Origin: JAJEFO01 sp965208685
GTDB taxonomy: Bacteria; Pseudomonadota; Alphaproteobacteria; Rhodobacterales; Rhodobacteraceae
Direction: 5' to 3'
Length of the DNA stretch: 64,000 nt
NCBI GenBank assembly: GCA_965208685.1
Contig: CBDBPL010000007.1
Span: forward strand, 1,984,001-2,048,000
The notes under the pieces are model-generated. The model was not told the DNA's origin, made no database searches, and worked only from the letters and a program-made list of their open reading frames with translations. This document shows, one piece after another, positions 43,440 through 52,355 of the stretch; position 1 is the first letter of the stretch; each line of letters starts with the position of its first letter. Made by a program: the position numbers and the translations under genes.

Positions 43440-44447
43440 CTACTTGTTCAATGCTTCGTAGATTTCTCGGGCGTCGGCGATGCCTTTGCTTTCGTAGTCT
43501 GCGAAGATGGTCTGCAGGCCTTTCTGTACCGCAGCATCCATCTTGGCGCGCTCTTCGTCCGACACGACGATCCACTGGTAGCCCTTGTCTGCCTCTGCAA
43601 TCAATTCCTTGGAGCGGTCGTCGGCACCGTCGAATGACTTGGCCAGTTCGAGAGACATCGGCAGACCTGCCAATTCGTCGACTATGGCACGATGCTCGTC
43701 CGAAAGGCTCATGTAACGTTCTTTGTTCATGAGCGCGTAGGTAACCGCGAAAGTGGCAGGAACATTCTCCACAACGTAAGTAGACACGTCCCAGAAATTC
43801 CAAGGCGGCGTAATGTTGTTGTAGGAGGCCGTTGTTGCATCAATCGTGCCGGTCGATAGCCCAGTGTACATCTCTGTCACCGGCATCTGCACCGGCACCG
43901 CGCCAAGCGCGTCGACAATTGGTGTTGTCATGGCGGCAAACGGAACCAGCTTGGCACCCTTCAAGCCCTCCATGGTGGACACGTCACGGGTCGCAGCAAA
44001 CAGGTTTCCGGCAACGGTTCCGACAGCTAGCACTTTCACATCGTCGTATTCGCCGGCGAGGTGCTCGTCGAAAACTTCCCAGATCGCACGGGTCGATTGA
44101 TCAGCGGTTTCTGCCTTGCCAGGCAGGATTGCCAGCATCGACTTTGGGAAGATCGCAGGCGTGTAGGCGGCTACACCAAAGACGACGTCGGCAACACCTT
44201 CAAGCACCCGCTTGTACTGCTGGACCGGGCCAGCACCAAGTTGCCCGGCCGGGTACAATTTCATTGTCAGGCTGCCACCAGATCGCTTCTCGATCTCCTC
44301 TCCGAACCAGGCAAACATGCCAGTATTGGTATGGTGCTGCGGCGGCACGAAGGTCGCGACGCTGAGTTCTTCGGCCGTGGTCGACTGAGCGGTTAGTCCA
44401 AGCACTGCGCATACAGCTGCCGCAACGCTGAATCTCGTTTTGGTCAA
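43440..44447 (-). CDS. TRAP transporter substrate-binding protein, DctP type (copy 2)
   Basis: 335 residues, clearly paralogous to copy 1 along the whole length: ELSVATFVPPQHHTNTGMFA, IEKRSGGSLTMKLYPAGQLG and the C-terminal AREIYEALNK. The signal peptide is MTKTRFSVAAAVCAVLGLTA. The start codon is TTG at 44447 behind GGGGGA. It is divergent from the GntR gene across a 193-base region containing three GGGATCCC palindromes. No DctQ/DctM permease of this class is adjacent; the only permease here belongs to the TAXI type. Confidence 0.9.
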   Translation of the reverse strand: MTKTRFSVAAAVCAVLGLTAQSTTAEELSVATFVPPQHHTNTGMFAWFGEEIEKRSGGSLTMKLYPAGQLGAGPVQQYKRVLEGVADVVFGVAAYTPAIFPKSMLAILPGKAETADQSTRAIWEVFDEHLAGEYDDVKVLAVGTVAGNLFAATRDVSTMEGLKGAKLVPFAAMTTPIVDALGAVPVQMPVTEMYTGLSTGTIDATTASYNNITPPWNFWDVSTYVVENVPATFAVTYALMNKERYMSLSDEHRAIVDELAGLPMSLELAKSFDGADDRSKELIAEADKGYQWIVVSDEERAKMDAAVQKGLQTIFADYESKGIADAREIYEALNK

Positions 44448-44487
44448 GCTTGTTTCCCCCCAACATGAGGCAAGTCAGACAACTCAT

Positions 44488-44623
44488 TTGGGATCCCAAG
44501 AAGAATCGCGGCGGCCCCCAGACTCACGACATGTGCACTAGTCTGCACATACGGGATCCCATTTCAAGTCATTCTTGTGGAAATTCGGCAAAATTCCCGA
44601 TCTTCTTGACATTGGGATCCCAA
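44488..44623. promoter_or_regulatory. Three palindromic operators between dctP copy 2 and gntR
   Basis: TTGGGATCCCAA occurs at 44488-44499 and 44612-44623, and ACGGGATCCCAT at 44551-44562, with 63 and 61 bases between centres. The eight-base core GGGATCCC is identical in all three. The sites flank both divergent starts and are likely bound by the GntR protein. Confidence 0.8.
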
Positions 44624-44640
44624 AATTTTTCTATAGAGGA

Positions 44641-45414
44641 ATGGAATCCATCGACACCGAAATTGCCAGCCGCATACGCCAGGACATCATTTTGGGCGCC
44701 TACGAATCCGGAGAGCGCCTGTCCGAGGCACAGCTGTGCGAAACCCACAAGGTATCAAGGACGCCCGTCAGGCTGGCTTTGCGCCTGTTGGAGCGAGAAG
44801 GCGTCATCCGCAGGGGCGAGGGCCGCGGGTACCTCGTTCAAAGCCCAACGGTGGAAGACATCCTTCAGGCGGTCGAGGTCCGCGGACATCTCGAAAGCCT
44901 TGCTGCCCGGCTGATGGCGCAAAACCCCAATCGGCATGAATTCTTGCCTGCCATGGATGCTGCGATCAAGTCCGGAGAGGGTGCGATTGAGAAGCTCATA
45001 GAGATCGGGGCACAAGACAGTTCCGTGCTCAAGGAAGCGCTTGCCGCCAACAAGATCTTCCATGGTTCAATTCTGGCCGGGTGTGGAAATGACTATGTTG
45101 GATATACCTGCAAGCAAATCAGCCACCTGCCGATGCTGGCGGTAGGGTCAATGGTGTTCGACCGCTCGGTCGATGACACGCCTGAGCACTTCGAACGCGG
45201 CTTGTTTCGAATGCGGTTGGGGATTGCCCAGCATGTGGTTATCCATGAAGCCATCGAAAAAGGTGATCCCGTCCGAGCAGAGGGAATGATGCGCGAGCAT
45301 TCCCACACCATGGTCGAGTACATACAGATATTTGAAAAGCAGGGGGGCGATTTGACCGTCGCCGATCTGATCGCCTTTTCGGCAGCCGAACCGTCTGCGG
45401 TTCCTGCCCAGTAG
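44641..45414 (+). CDS. GntR-family transcriptional regulator (FCD subfamily)
   Basis: 257-residue repressor-type regulator. Residues 8-75 are the winged helix-turn-helix (GERLSEAQLCETHKVSRTPV, REGVIRRGEGRGYLV). About 85-225 are the all-helical FCD ligand domain with metal-ligand-type histidines (FHGSILAGC, HVVIHEAIEKGDP, MMREHSHTM). The ATG at 44641 follows AGAGGA; an in-frame extension upstream would cover operator DNA. It is divergent from dctP copy 2. Related half-sites also precede the TAXI-TRAP gene at 53.6 kb, so it probably controls the uptake genes of the whole block. Confidence 0.92.
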   Translation: MESIDTEIASRIRQDIILGAYESGERLSEAQLCETHKVSRTPVRLALRLLEREGVIRRGEGRGYLVQSPTVEDILQAVEVRGHLESLAARLMAQNPNRHEFLPAMDAAIKSGEGAIEKLIEIGAQDSSVLKEALAANKIFHGSILAGCGNDYVGYTCKQISHLPMLAVGSMVFDRSVDDTPEHFERGLFRMRLGIAQHVVIHEAIEKGDPVRAEGMMREHSHTMVEYIQIFEKQGGDLTVADLIAFSAAEPSAVPAQ

Positions 45415-46013
45415 TCCACTGACCAAGCCGGGCAAGTCCGAGAAGAGCATCGGGAGCAAGTCCTCCATGCTCTCCGCAAGCCGGATGGCGCTTAGCCCAA
45501 TCACAGCGGTCGCGATTGTTGCGGGAGCATTTCCGTCAGTGTTGCAGACGACCAACTTGCCATGGCGGGCCGGGCGCAACTCTTCGAAACGGATGGCGTC
45601 CCCTATGTTCAACTCGGACTCACATCTCCTCGGGAGACTTCGGAACGGCTGCTGACCCGACTTCGGTAACTCGACGTGTGTCTTGACCAATTTGGCGAAT
45701 TTCGGCGCGGGAAACGCCTTGCCTTCAAAGGCCCGTCCCCCAGAAATCACGTGTAGTGCCGACCTGCCCACTTGATCTGGAGGCCACCGCGACGGAGTCT
45801 CCGCTCATGTTCGGTGGTCGTCTGGCATCCTGAAATGAATGTGCCGATTTAGGGCGACAATTGCTGCCGGTCATTCCCCAACCTCTACGCCATTCGAGGA
45901 ACGGCCTTCCGTAATGGGGCCCCACCGTCAAGCACCGAATCCTGTGCATGAGCGGCCACAAGGCCCGAATCTGGCAAAAAATGTTCCGGCGCCGGCGGCA
46001 AGGGGCGCGGCGG
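45415..46013. other. Gene-free stretch after gntR
   Basis: No product recognised on either strand. Short open frames are shadows or lack starts. It runs into the broken end of the IS110-type transposase, so part may be remnant insertion DNA. Confidence 0.4.
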
Positions 46014-46047
46014 TCATGCCGGGAGCGGCGTTGGCTTTTGGTCCGGA

Positions 46048-46115
46048 GCCGGGGATTGCCTGGTTCGCCGAAGCGACCTCAAGAGTCTGGCGAGGCGAAC
46101 CAGGCAATCCCCGGC
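46048..46115. repeat. Perfect 22-bp inverted repeat
   Basis: Arms 46048-46069 and 46094-46115 are exact reverse complements (one begins GCCGGGGATTGCCTGGTTCG) around 24 bases. It lies in the foreign tail replacing the C-terminus of the IS110-type transposase. Without a T-run it is not a standard terminator. Confidence 0.9.
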
Positions 46116-46204
46116 GGGGTCGAAGCCGTTCAGGTTTCGTCCAAGGCCTTGCCTCCTGTTTCCGGGAAGGTCCACGTCGCGTCCGCCGCCGGGCATCTTC
46201 CTTC

Positions 46205-46922
46205 CGTCCGTGGTCAGCTCGTCGGCCGCCGTGACGAAGGTCAGCGCTATAACCGGGCCCACGCCGGGCATCGTCATCAGCAGCCGGCACGTGGCGTCCG
46301 ACTGGGCGAGGTTCCTGACCTTCTTCGTCATCATGGCCAGCTCGTCGCGCATCTGCGCGCGCAGCCGCAGGATCGGCTCGACGACGTCCGCCAGCATCGC
46401 GTTGTCCGCGGTCAGCTCCCGGACCCTTTCCTCCCAGCGGCCCTTCGACACCCGGCCGAGCTTCAGGCCGAAGTTCCGAAGTATGCCGCGCGCGGAGAGC
46501 TCGAGCCGCGTCAGGCCTTCCACCAGCGCGCTGCGCGAGGTCAGCAGGGCCCGCTTCTCCTGGGACGCGACCGACTTGCAGTGCACGGGCTGGAACCAGC
46601 CCATGCGCAGCAATTGCGCGATGCCTTCAGCGTCCCGCCGGTCCGTCTTGACCGGGGCCGACTTCAGCGCGGACTTCACGCGCTTCGTCTCCATCAACAC
46701 GGTCTCGAAGCCGGCCTCGCTGAGTCCCTTGTGAAGCCACTGCGACTGAGGGCCGGCCTCCAGGCCGACCGCGACGATGTTTCCAGACAGCCCGCGCATG
46801 TGCCCGGCGAGCGATCCGGGATCGGAAGGCACCTTTGCTTCGTTCACTGTCTTCCCATTGGCGCCGATCGCGCAAACCGACGTGCTTGCCAGCGACACGT
46901 CCAGTCCGACAAAGATTTCCAT
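46205..46922 (-). pseudogene. IS110-family transposase, C-terminally truncated
   Basis: DEDD-type recombinase of an IS110 element. It starts MEIFVGLDVSLASTSVCAIG, keeps VGLEAGPQSQWL, KTDRRDAEGIAQLLRMGWF and the Transposase_20 start MTMPGVGPVIALTFVTAADE. The expected LTPRRYQSG-type region with the catalytic serine is missing; after ADEL the frame continues to 46014 with unrelated residues. The element is therefore inactive. The roughly 150 bases upstream of the start (46923-47090) would hold the bridge-RNA region in an intact copy and include a GCGTTCC/GGAACGC hairpin near 46954. Confidence 0.85.
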
Positions 46923-47103
46923 TGTCGTTGTCCTTTCTGTTGCAATGTGATCGAGAAGCGTTCCCTCCGGAACGCCTCCGCCGCTCACAATAGCACATGT
47001 TGTGTGCGGCAAGGACAACGACACCAGACCAACGACCTTTCGAACCCGACCTGCGCCAGCCTGATTCGCCGCCCCATTACGGCATCTGCCGGGACTTTGA
47101 TAC

Positions 47104-47571
47104 TTGGCGGACACAATGGATGAACTCTTGGCGTTTGAGCCTGAGATCCTCGGCCCAGGCCACGCCAAGCCGCTTATCGGTGAGGGGGCGATCAAGGAGG
47201 TGCTGACCTGCTGTCGCGATGCGATCCGCAATGTCGTCGATGCCACGCGCGACGGCATGGATGGAGTGATGACCATCGATGAGCTCACTCACGCCGTGAA
47301 TCTGCCCGAAGGACCGGCCAAGAATCTCTACCTTCGCGAATGCTGCGGCCGCATGAATTTTGCCGTGAGGGCCTATTTCGTCGGAGCCAGGAGCTGGCTT
47401 GACGGAATCCCGACGTCGCTTGGACCGCTGTCTCCCTGGAACGAGGCAGAGCGATTCATCAAGCTGGCCGACGGGGCGGACGCGGTTCGTGCAGAGACCG
47501 GAACCGCGCGTTCGGACGGGGACCGCCGGTGGGCCCTGCAATTGATCGACCGTTTGATCAATGCCGACTAG
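47104..47571 (+). pseudogene. C-terminal fragment of an MBL-fold alkylsulfatase-like hydrolase
   Basis: 155-codon remnant reading DELLAFEPEILGPGHAKPLI, GVMTIDELTHAVNLPEG and RAYFVGARSWLDGIPTSLGP, which matches the end of the metallo-beta-lactamase domain and the dimerisation domain of BDS1/YjcS-type alkylsulfatases. The zinc-binding N-terminal two thirds are gone; the break lies next to the IS110 remnant. No start codon with a ribosome-binding site is seen, so it is probably not expressed. Confidence 0.75.
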
Positions 47572-47717
47572 GCCACGAAAGAGGCGCGCAATACCTAGGC
47601 GGCCATTTTGCGGGATCGCGGGGTTGCACAGATTGACTGCCCGACCCGCCATTACCACATCCAAGACGTCCGGGAACCGGGGGCAAGGCCGCCAGCTCTA
47701 CTTCCGCTCCAGGACCC

Positions 47718-48296
47718 CTATTTGTTGGTCCAGCCAAGCGTGATCGGGTGAGCCTTTCGCTGTTCGTGCGCTTCGCCGACGTGTTTTCCGGCATCCCATC
47801 CGACAGGCTTGAGAACCTGCTCGGCCCAGTCGATAGATTCCTCATCGGTCACTGTTGCGATCGTGTCGTTCCAACGGTTCAGATAGCCACCGGCCGCAAT
47901 TACAGCAAGGATTTCAATGATCTGACTGTCTGTGAAGTGCTTGCGCAGCTCGACAAAGTGCTCGGGCCCGGATGCATTGGGCGCGGCGCCCGCAGCAAGG
48001 GCCAGACTGAGCGCGGCGCGCTCCGCATCGGAAAAAAGATCCGAGGATTCGAAACTCCACAGCGCCTGGATCTTCTCATCAGCCATCCCGATCTTGTGAA
48101 GGTGATAGGAACCATGAGACTGACAATGGACACAGCCGCTTGCGAGACTTGCCACAGTGAAGACCATCTGCTTCAGCTCGCCGGAAACCTCGCGCCCGGG
48201 GAAAATCAGCTTCAACATGTCGTTCCATGCTTGGCGCAATTCGGGCCAATGGCTCATCTCGAAGTTCTGGCGATTCTCGTATTTCGCTGCGCTCAT
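47718..48296 (-). CDS. Carboxymuconolactone decarboxylase/AhpD-like protein
   Basis: 192-residue helical protein of the CMD/AhpD group, with the redox motif SGCVHCQSHGSYHLHKIG (C-x-x-C followed by histidine) and AERAALSLALAAGAAP. Such proteins act as peroxidase-linked thiol-disulfide proteins or in aromatic breakdown. The ATG at 48296 follows AGGGACA. It lies 47 bases downstream of the sulfatase gene on the same strand and is probably in one operon with it and the TAXI-TRAP genes. Confidence 0.88.
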   Translation of the reverse strand: MSAAKYENRQNFEMSHWPELRQAWNDMLKLIFPGREVSGELKQMVFTVASLASGCVHCQSHGSYHLHKIGMADEKIQALWSFESSDLFSDAERAALSLALAAGAAPNASGPEHFVELRKHFTDSQIIEILAVIAAGGYLNRWNDTIATVTDEESIDWAEQVLKPVGWDAGKHVGEAHEQRKAHPITLGWTNK

Positions 48297-48343
48297 CGTG
48301 GCTTGTCCCTGCTGTCTGTCGTTTTGCGTCCGAAATTCGCGTC

Positions 48344-49945
48344 TCAGGCTTGATCTGTGGGCAACGGCACCCTGTCGACGCCCGCAATCTCCAGTTGCGC
48401 CAGTATTTCGAGCAACTGGGACCTGACGTCCGAGTGATCCGGGCTGTTCCAGAGATTTTCCATTTCGCCAGGGTCCAATTCGAGATCAAAGAGCTCATTT
48501 GGACATTTCCCGAGGTACATGGAAAGTCGCCATTTCTTGTGAATCACTGTGTGTACCCTTGGGCGCGTCCCGAAGGCTTCCTGCGTTCTTTGGGTTTCAT
48601 ACTGAATGTGCGCGGACTCACGCGCGTCGCCGCCAGCGACGCCCAACACGGCACCCTGCATCCCCAACGAGGGCTCGACCTTCGCATGCTCAAGGATTGT
48701 TGTGCCAATATCGTGGGTCTGCGCAAGTTTGTCCGTTTGGACCCCTTGCTCGCCCCTCGGATCGGCCCAAATGAACGGCACATGAGTCAACGCATCATAT
48801 TGTTCGGCCCCTTTGAACAGAAGCCGGTGGTCCCCAAGGTGGTCTCCATGGTCAGAAGTGAATATCTGCACCGTTGCATCTGCAACATCTGCATCGACGG
48901 CCGCCTTCCGCACCTTGCCCACGGCATCGTCGACCATCGCGATCATGCCGCAAGTCAACGCGCGAGCCTCCAGTGCCTCTTCCTTTGAAACGGCAAGGGT
49001 GTACCCTGTCCGTTGTCCAAGCGAGGGATCGTTGGCGCGATCGCGTTCGGCGATCTTGACATAATTAGGGGGATCCCAGTCGTTGGCCTCATATGCCGCT
49101 GGCACGGGCATGTCCTCGGGCTTGTACATATCCCAGTATTTGCCAGGCGGATTGAACGGATGGTGCGGGTCCGGGAAGGACACCATCAGGAAGTAGGGTT
49201 TCGGATTGTCCTTGCGGCTTTCGATCCACTCGGCGGCTCGGTCGGCAATGTAGCTGGTAGCGTAGTACTCCTCCGGGACTTTTGTGCGAATTGCTTGTGG
49301 AACGGAGTAATCATGCGGAAATTGATTGTTCGGGCCACGAAGACGCAGGACCTCAGGCGCGTTCTCCCTCAACCAGTACTCGTAGTTGCCACCGTTCATG
49401 GTGCCGTGACGCACAACGGAATCATAATGGTCAAATCCATAGAACGGCTTCGGTACAACCGCGTTATGTTGATCGACGAACTTGCGCTTCTCGTAGCTAT
49501 AGCGCTCGTCGTTCAGGTCAGACCGAATGGCGATCGCCAATTCATCCGGGGGTGCACTGAAACCTTCTCGGGCTTCAGGAATGTCGATCTTCATGTCGCC
49601 GTCCCAGACGTTTTGCAGATGGCTCTTCCCGATGAGTGCCGTGTCATACCCTGCGGCCCGCAGGAGTTCGACGAACGTGACGTTGTGGTGCGCCAAGGGA
49701 ATGCCAAGCGACCGCGTCCCGTGACTCGACGGCATCCGGCAAGTCATCAGGCTTGCACGGTTCGGCATGCACACTGGCGACGAAACATAGAATCGACTGT
49801 GGTTCACGCCCTCGGCAGCCATCTCGTCGATGTTCGGCGTGCGCAGGACGGGATGCCCGTTGCAGCCAAGATGGTCGTAGCGCTGCTGGTCGGTGATGAA
49901 GAGAATGTAGCTAGGTCGTTCCGTCACGTGGTTGTCCGGTCGCAT
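48344..49945 (-). CDS. Type I sulfatase (arylsulfatase family)
   Basis: 533-residue sulfatase or related alkaline-phosphatase-superfamily hydrolase. The formylglycine motif is VCMPNRASLMT with C59-x-P-x-R63, and metal ligands are in ILFITDQQRYDHLG and TSDHGDHLGDHRL. It begins MRPDNHVTERPSYILF with no signal peptide, so it probably acts in the cytoplasm on an imported substrate. The Cys-type motif needs a formylglycine-forming maturase not seen here. The GGGGG upstream supports the ATG at 49945. Downstream of the TAXI-TRAP transporter, it suggests desulfation of an imported sulfate ester. Confidence 0.93.
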   Translation of the reverse strand: MRPDNHVTERPSYILFITDQQRYDHLGCNGHPVLRTPNIDEMAAEGVNHSRFYVSSPVCMPNRASLMTCRMPSSHGTRSLGIPLAHHNVTFVELLRAAGYDTALIGKSHLQNVWDGDMKIDIPEAREGFSAPPDELAIAIRSDLNDERYSYEKRKFVDQHNAVVPKPFYGFDHYDSVVRHGTMNGGNYEYWLRENAPEVLRLRGPNNQFPHDYSVPQAIRTKVPEEYYATSYIADRAAEWIESRKDNPKPYFLMVSFPDPHHPFNPPGKYWDMYKPEDMPVPAAYEANDWDPPNYVKIAERDRANDPSLGQRTGYTLAVSKEEALEARALTCGMIAMVDDAVGKVRKAAVDADVADATVQIFTSDHGDHLGDHRLLFKGAEQYDALTHVPFIWADPRGEQGVQTDKLAQTHDIGTTILEHAKVEPSLGMQGAVLGVAGGDARESAHIQYETQRTQEAFGTRPRVHTVIHKKWRLSMYLGKCPNELFDLELDPGEMENLWNSPDHSDVRSQLLEILAQLEIAGVDRVPLPTDQA

Positions 49946-49969
49946 ATTGCCCCCTTTTTTTGCGCCTGG

Positions 49970-52318
49970 TCAGGTTGGTAGGCCGCCCTTGTTGCGAAAG
50001 GCGTGCAGACCAATGACAGCGACGCCCGCCGCGATCGCCGGTCCGTAGAATTCCATTGGGCGCGCGAGGATGAGAATTGCGATCGCTAGGCGAATGGCTA
50101 TCTCGACAGCCCCCAAGGCCTTGCGATCAAAGGCGGCCAGCGAACTTGATACAAGGTAGAGCGCCAATCCCAGCCGCGCCATCAGGAAGACGAGCCAGAC
50201 GAACTCGATGCTGCCGTCGTGACCTGGAAGGAAGCGCCCATTGCTTGGGTCGATGACAGCCTTGTCGATCAGCAAGAGTTCAGGATAAGTCGCGAAGACA
50301 AACGGGATGGTGAACATTACTACGCCCGACTTCACTGCAGAAAAGCCAGTCTTCATAGGGTCGGCGTGGGTTATGCTCGACGCCGCGAAGGCAGCCAGCG
50401 CGACCGGCGGGGTTATGGCGGAAGCTACCGCGAAGTAGAAAATGAACATATGTGCGGTGAATGTCGCCAGTCCAAGGCCGACCAGCATCGGACCCATGAA
50501 AAGGGCGACGTTGATATAGGCCGGTACCGCCGGCATTCCCATACCCAGCAAAACTGCCAGAAGCATCGTCAGGAACAACGCGAACAACTGGAAACCTGCT
50601 GAGCTTGCCGAAATGTTGAAGGAGTTCAAGAAAGCCAGAACATCCACCGCCACGAACTTTGCCAGACCGGTGAAATTCAAGCAAACATCGATCACCGTGA
50701 CCGCCATGAACATGAGAAACAGCGTGGATATTGTCACACCTGCCTTTGATAGACCGTCAAAGATCTTCCCGGGTCTTGCGCGAAATTCCTTGTCAACGAA
50801 CATCAACATCAGGAGCAAGATGACCGCCCACCAGCCTGCCGCGCTGGCGTCTCCCGCGGCATTTTGGAACAGCTCGATGACCCACGGCAGGGAAATGACT
50901 TTGCAGGCGTCGCCGTTCCATTCGACAACAGCGCCCAACATGATCGAATACCAGCTGCAACCAACAGCGTCCTTAGGCGTCAGGAGCAGGACCAGAACAA
51001 GGAGGACCGGCCCGAATATCTGCAAGAGGTGGAGCCGATCCTCGCCCGTCAGGCGCATGTCTTCGGCAGACTCACCAAAAGCTTGAATGTTCTGCTTTCG
51101 GGCTTGGAATATGACCGAAAGAAAGAGGCAGAAAAAATAGAAAAGCGCCGGAATCGCTGCCGCAATAATGATCTCGCGATAAGGCACGCCGGTCATTGCG
51201 GCCATTACGAAGGCTGCAACTCCCATGATCGGTGGCATGATTGACCCGCCAGAAGACGCCGCTGCCTCGACCCCGCCCGCAAAGACCTTCGAGAAACCGC
51301 GCTTCAGCATCATCGGGATCGTAAGGACACCGGTCGACAGAACGTTGACGACCGGTCCGCCGGTAATCGTCCCGAACAATGCCGAGGAAACCACTGCGGC
51401 GTGGGCGGGTCCGCCACGCAGGTTGCGGGTCGCGGAAAACGCCAACTTGATCAGCGACTGCCCGCCCGCGCATTTTCCGAAGAGTGCGCCCAGAATGACA
51501 TAGGGAAAGACAAGGATCAGGAGAACATTGATGAATCGGCCCAGCAAACCTGACGATTGATTGACCAGAGCATCGTGAAAGAACCCTACGCTTGCGGCCA
51601 GGCTTCTGGGCTCTTCACTGCTGAGGATCGTAATCAGGTACTTGTTCTGATCCTCGGCGCCAAAAAAGTACCAGTTCAGGACCGTGGCACATGTGTAGGA
51701 TGCAATCAAGATCGAGACCAGCACCAGTGGCAAACCCCAGACCTTGACGTTGTAACCCAGGAAAACAACGATCGCTCCGAACATTATCGATATCAGCCAG
51801 CTGCCGGTCGTGTTCAGGCAACCTGGATCGTCTGCGGTGTCGGGGACAGGCAGCCCATAGAGCTTTGCAAACTCCATTTCCGCCTGCAGCGCCTTCGCCA
51901 TCAGGCGTTCGCGGTCGCCCGTGAATACATCTATGAGGCAAACGGCTTCGATTTCGGCCAGGTAGGTCAGCGAAATGGACGCGGCCGCCAACACCAGCGC
52001 AAAGTCAAAGAACAACCCCAAGCGTCTGATGCCAGGGCCCTTGTCGACCCAACTCCGCCACATCGAGTGTTTCAGTGCGACGATCAGCATCATCCAGAAG
52101 AAGGCTATTGGAAAAAGCCACTCCGTTGAGAACCGCCGCACCCTGAGAAACTCGTTCCCTGTCAGGTCCTTCCAAAAGCCATCCCAACCAGGAATTGCTG
52201 GGGTCACGTTGACAAGACCCAACAGGACGAACAGCAGAGCCAAAATGTAGACAAGTCGATCCGCGAGCACCGGATGCTCCGGCGATGTCGTCGACTGCGA
52301 GTCGCCTTGCTCGGACAT
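49970..52318 (-). CDS. TRAP transporter fused permease (TAXI type)
   Basis: 782-residue membrane protein combining the small (DctQ-like) and large (DctM-like) TRAP subunits. It begins MSEQGDSQSTTSPEHPVLAD; helices include LVYILALLFVLLGLVNV. The DctM-type signatures are GGPVVNVLSTGVLTIPMMLK, GSIMPPIMGVAAFVMA and AITPPVALAAFAASS. An unusually long loop region (about 90-230) with several cysteines, for example DDPGCLNTTGSW, separates the first helices from the core. It lies between the binding protein gene and the sulfatase gene on the same strand. Confidence 0.93.
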   Translation of the reverse strand: MSEQGDSQSTTSPEHPVLADRLVYILALLFVLLGLVNVTPAIPGWDGFWKDLTGNEFLRVRRFSTEWLFPIAFFWMMLIVALKHSMWRSWVDKGPGIRRLGLFFDFALVLAAASISLTYLAEIEAVCLIDVFTGDRERLMAKALQAEMEFAKLYGLPVPDTADDPGCLNTTGSWLISIMFGAIVVFLGYNVKVWGLPLVLVSILIASYTCATVLNWYFFGAEDQNKYLITILSSEEPRSLAASVGFFHDALVNQSSGLLGRFINVLLILVFPYVILGALFGKCAGGQSLIKLAFSATRNLRGGPAHAAVVSSALFGTITGGPVVNVLSTGVLTIPMMLKRGFSKVFAGGVEAAASSGGSIMPPIMGVAAFVMAAMTGVPYREIIIAAAIPALFYFFCLFLSVIFQARKQNIQAFGESAEDMRLTGEDRLHLLQIFGPVLLVLVLLLTPKDAVGCSWYSIMLGAVVEWNGDACKVISLPWVIELFQNAAGDASAAGWWAVILLLMLMFVDKEFRARPGKIFDGLSKAGVTISTLFLMFMAVTVIDVCLNFTGLAKFVAVDVLAFLNSFNISASSAGFQLFALFLTMLLAVLLGMGMPAVPAYINVALFMGPMLVGLGLATFTAHMFIFYFAVASAITPPVALAAFAASSITHADPMKTGFSAVKSGVVMFTIPFVFATYPELLLIDKAVIDPSNGRFLPGHDGSIEFVWLVFLMARLGLALYLVSSSLAAFDRKALGAVEIAIRLAIAILILARPMEFYGPAIAAGVAVIGLHAFRNKGGLPT

Positions 52319-52355
52319 TCGGATCTACCGACCTAAGCGGACCTGGGTCGTCGGC

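Noticed and set aside
45148..45771. 207-codon minus-strand frame
   Set aside because: Mostly antisense to the GntR gene, whose wHTH and FCD domains are clear; the remainder has no motif.
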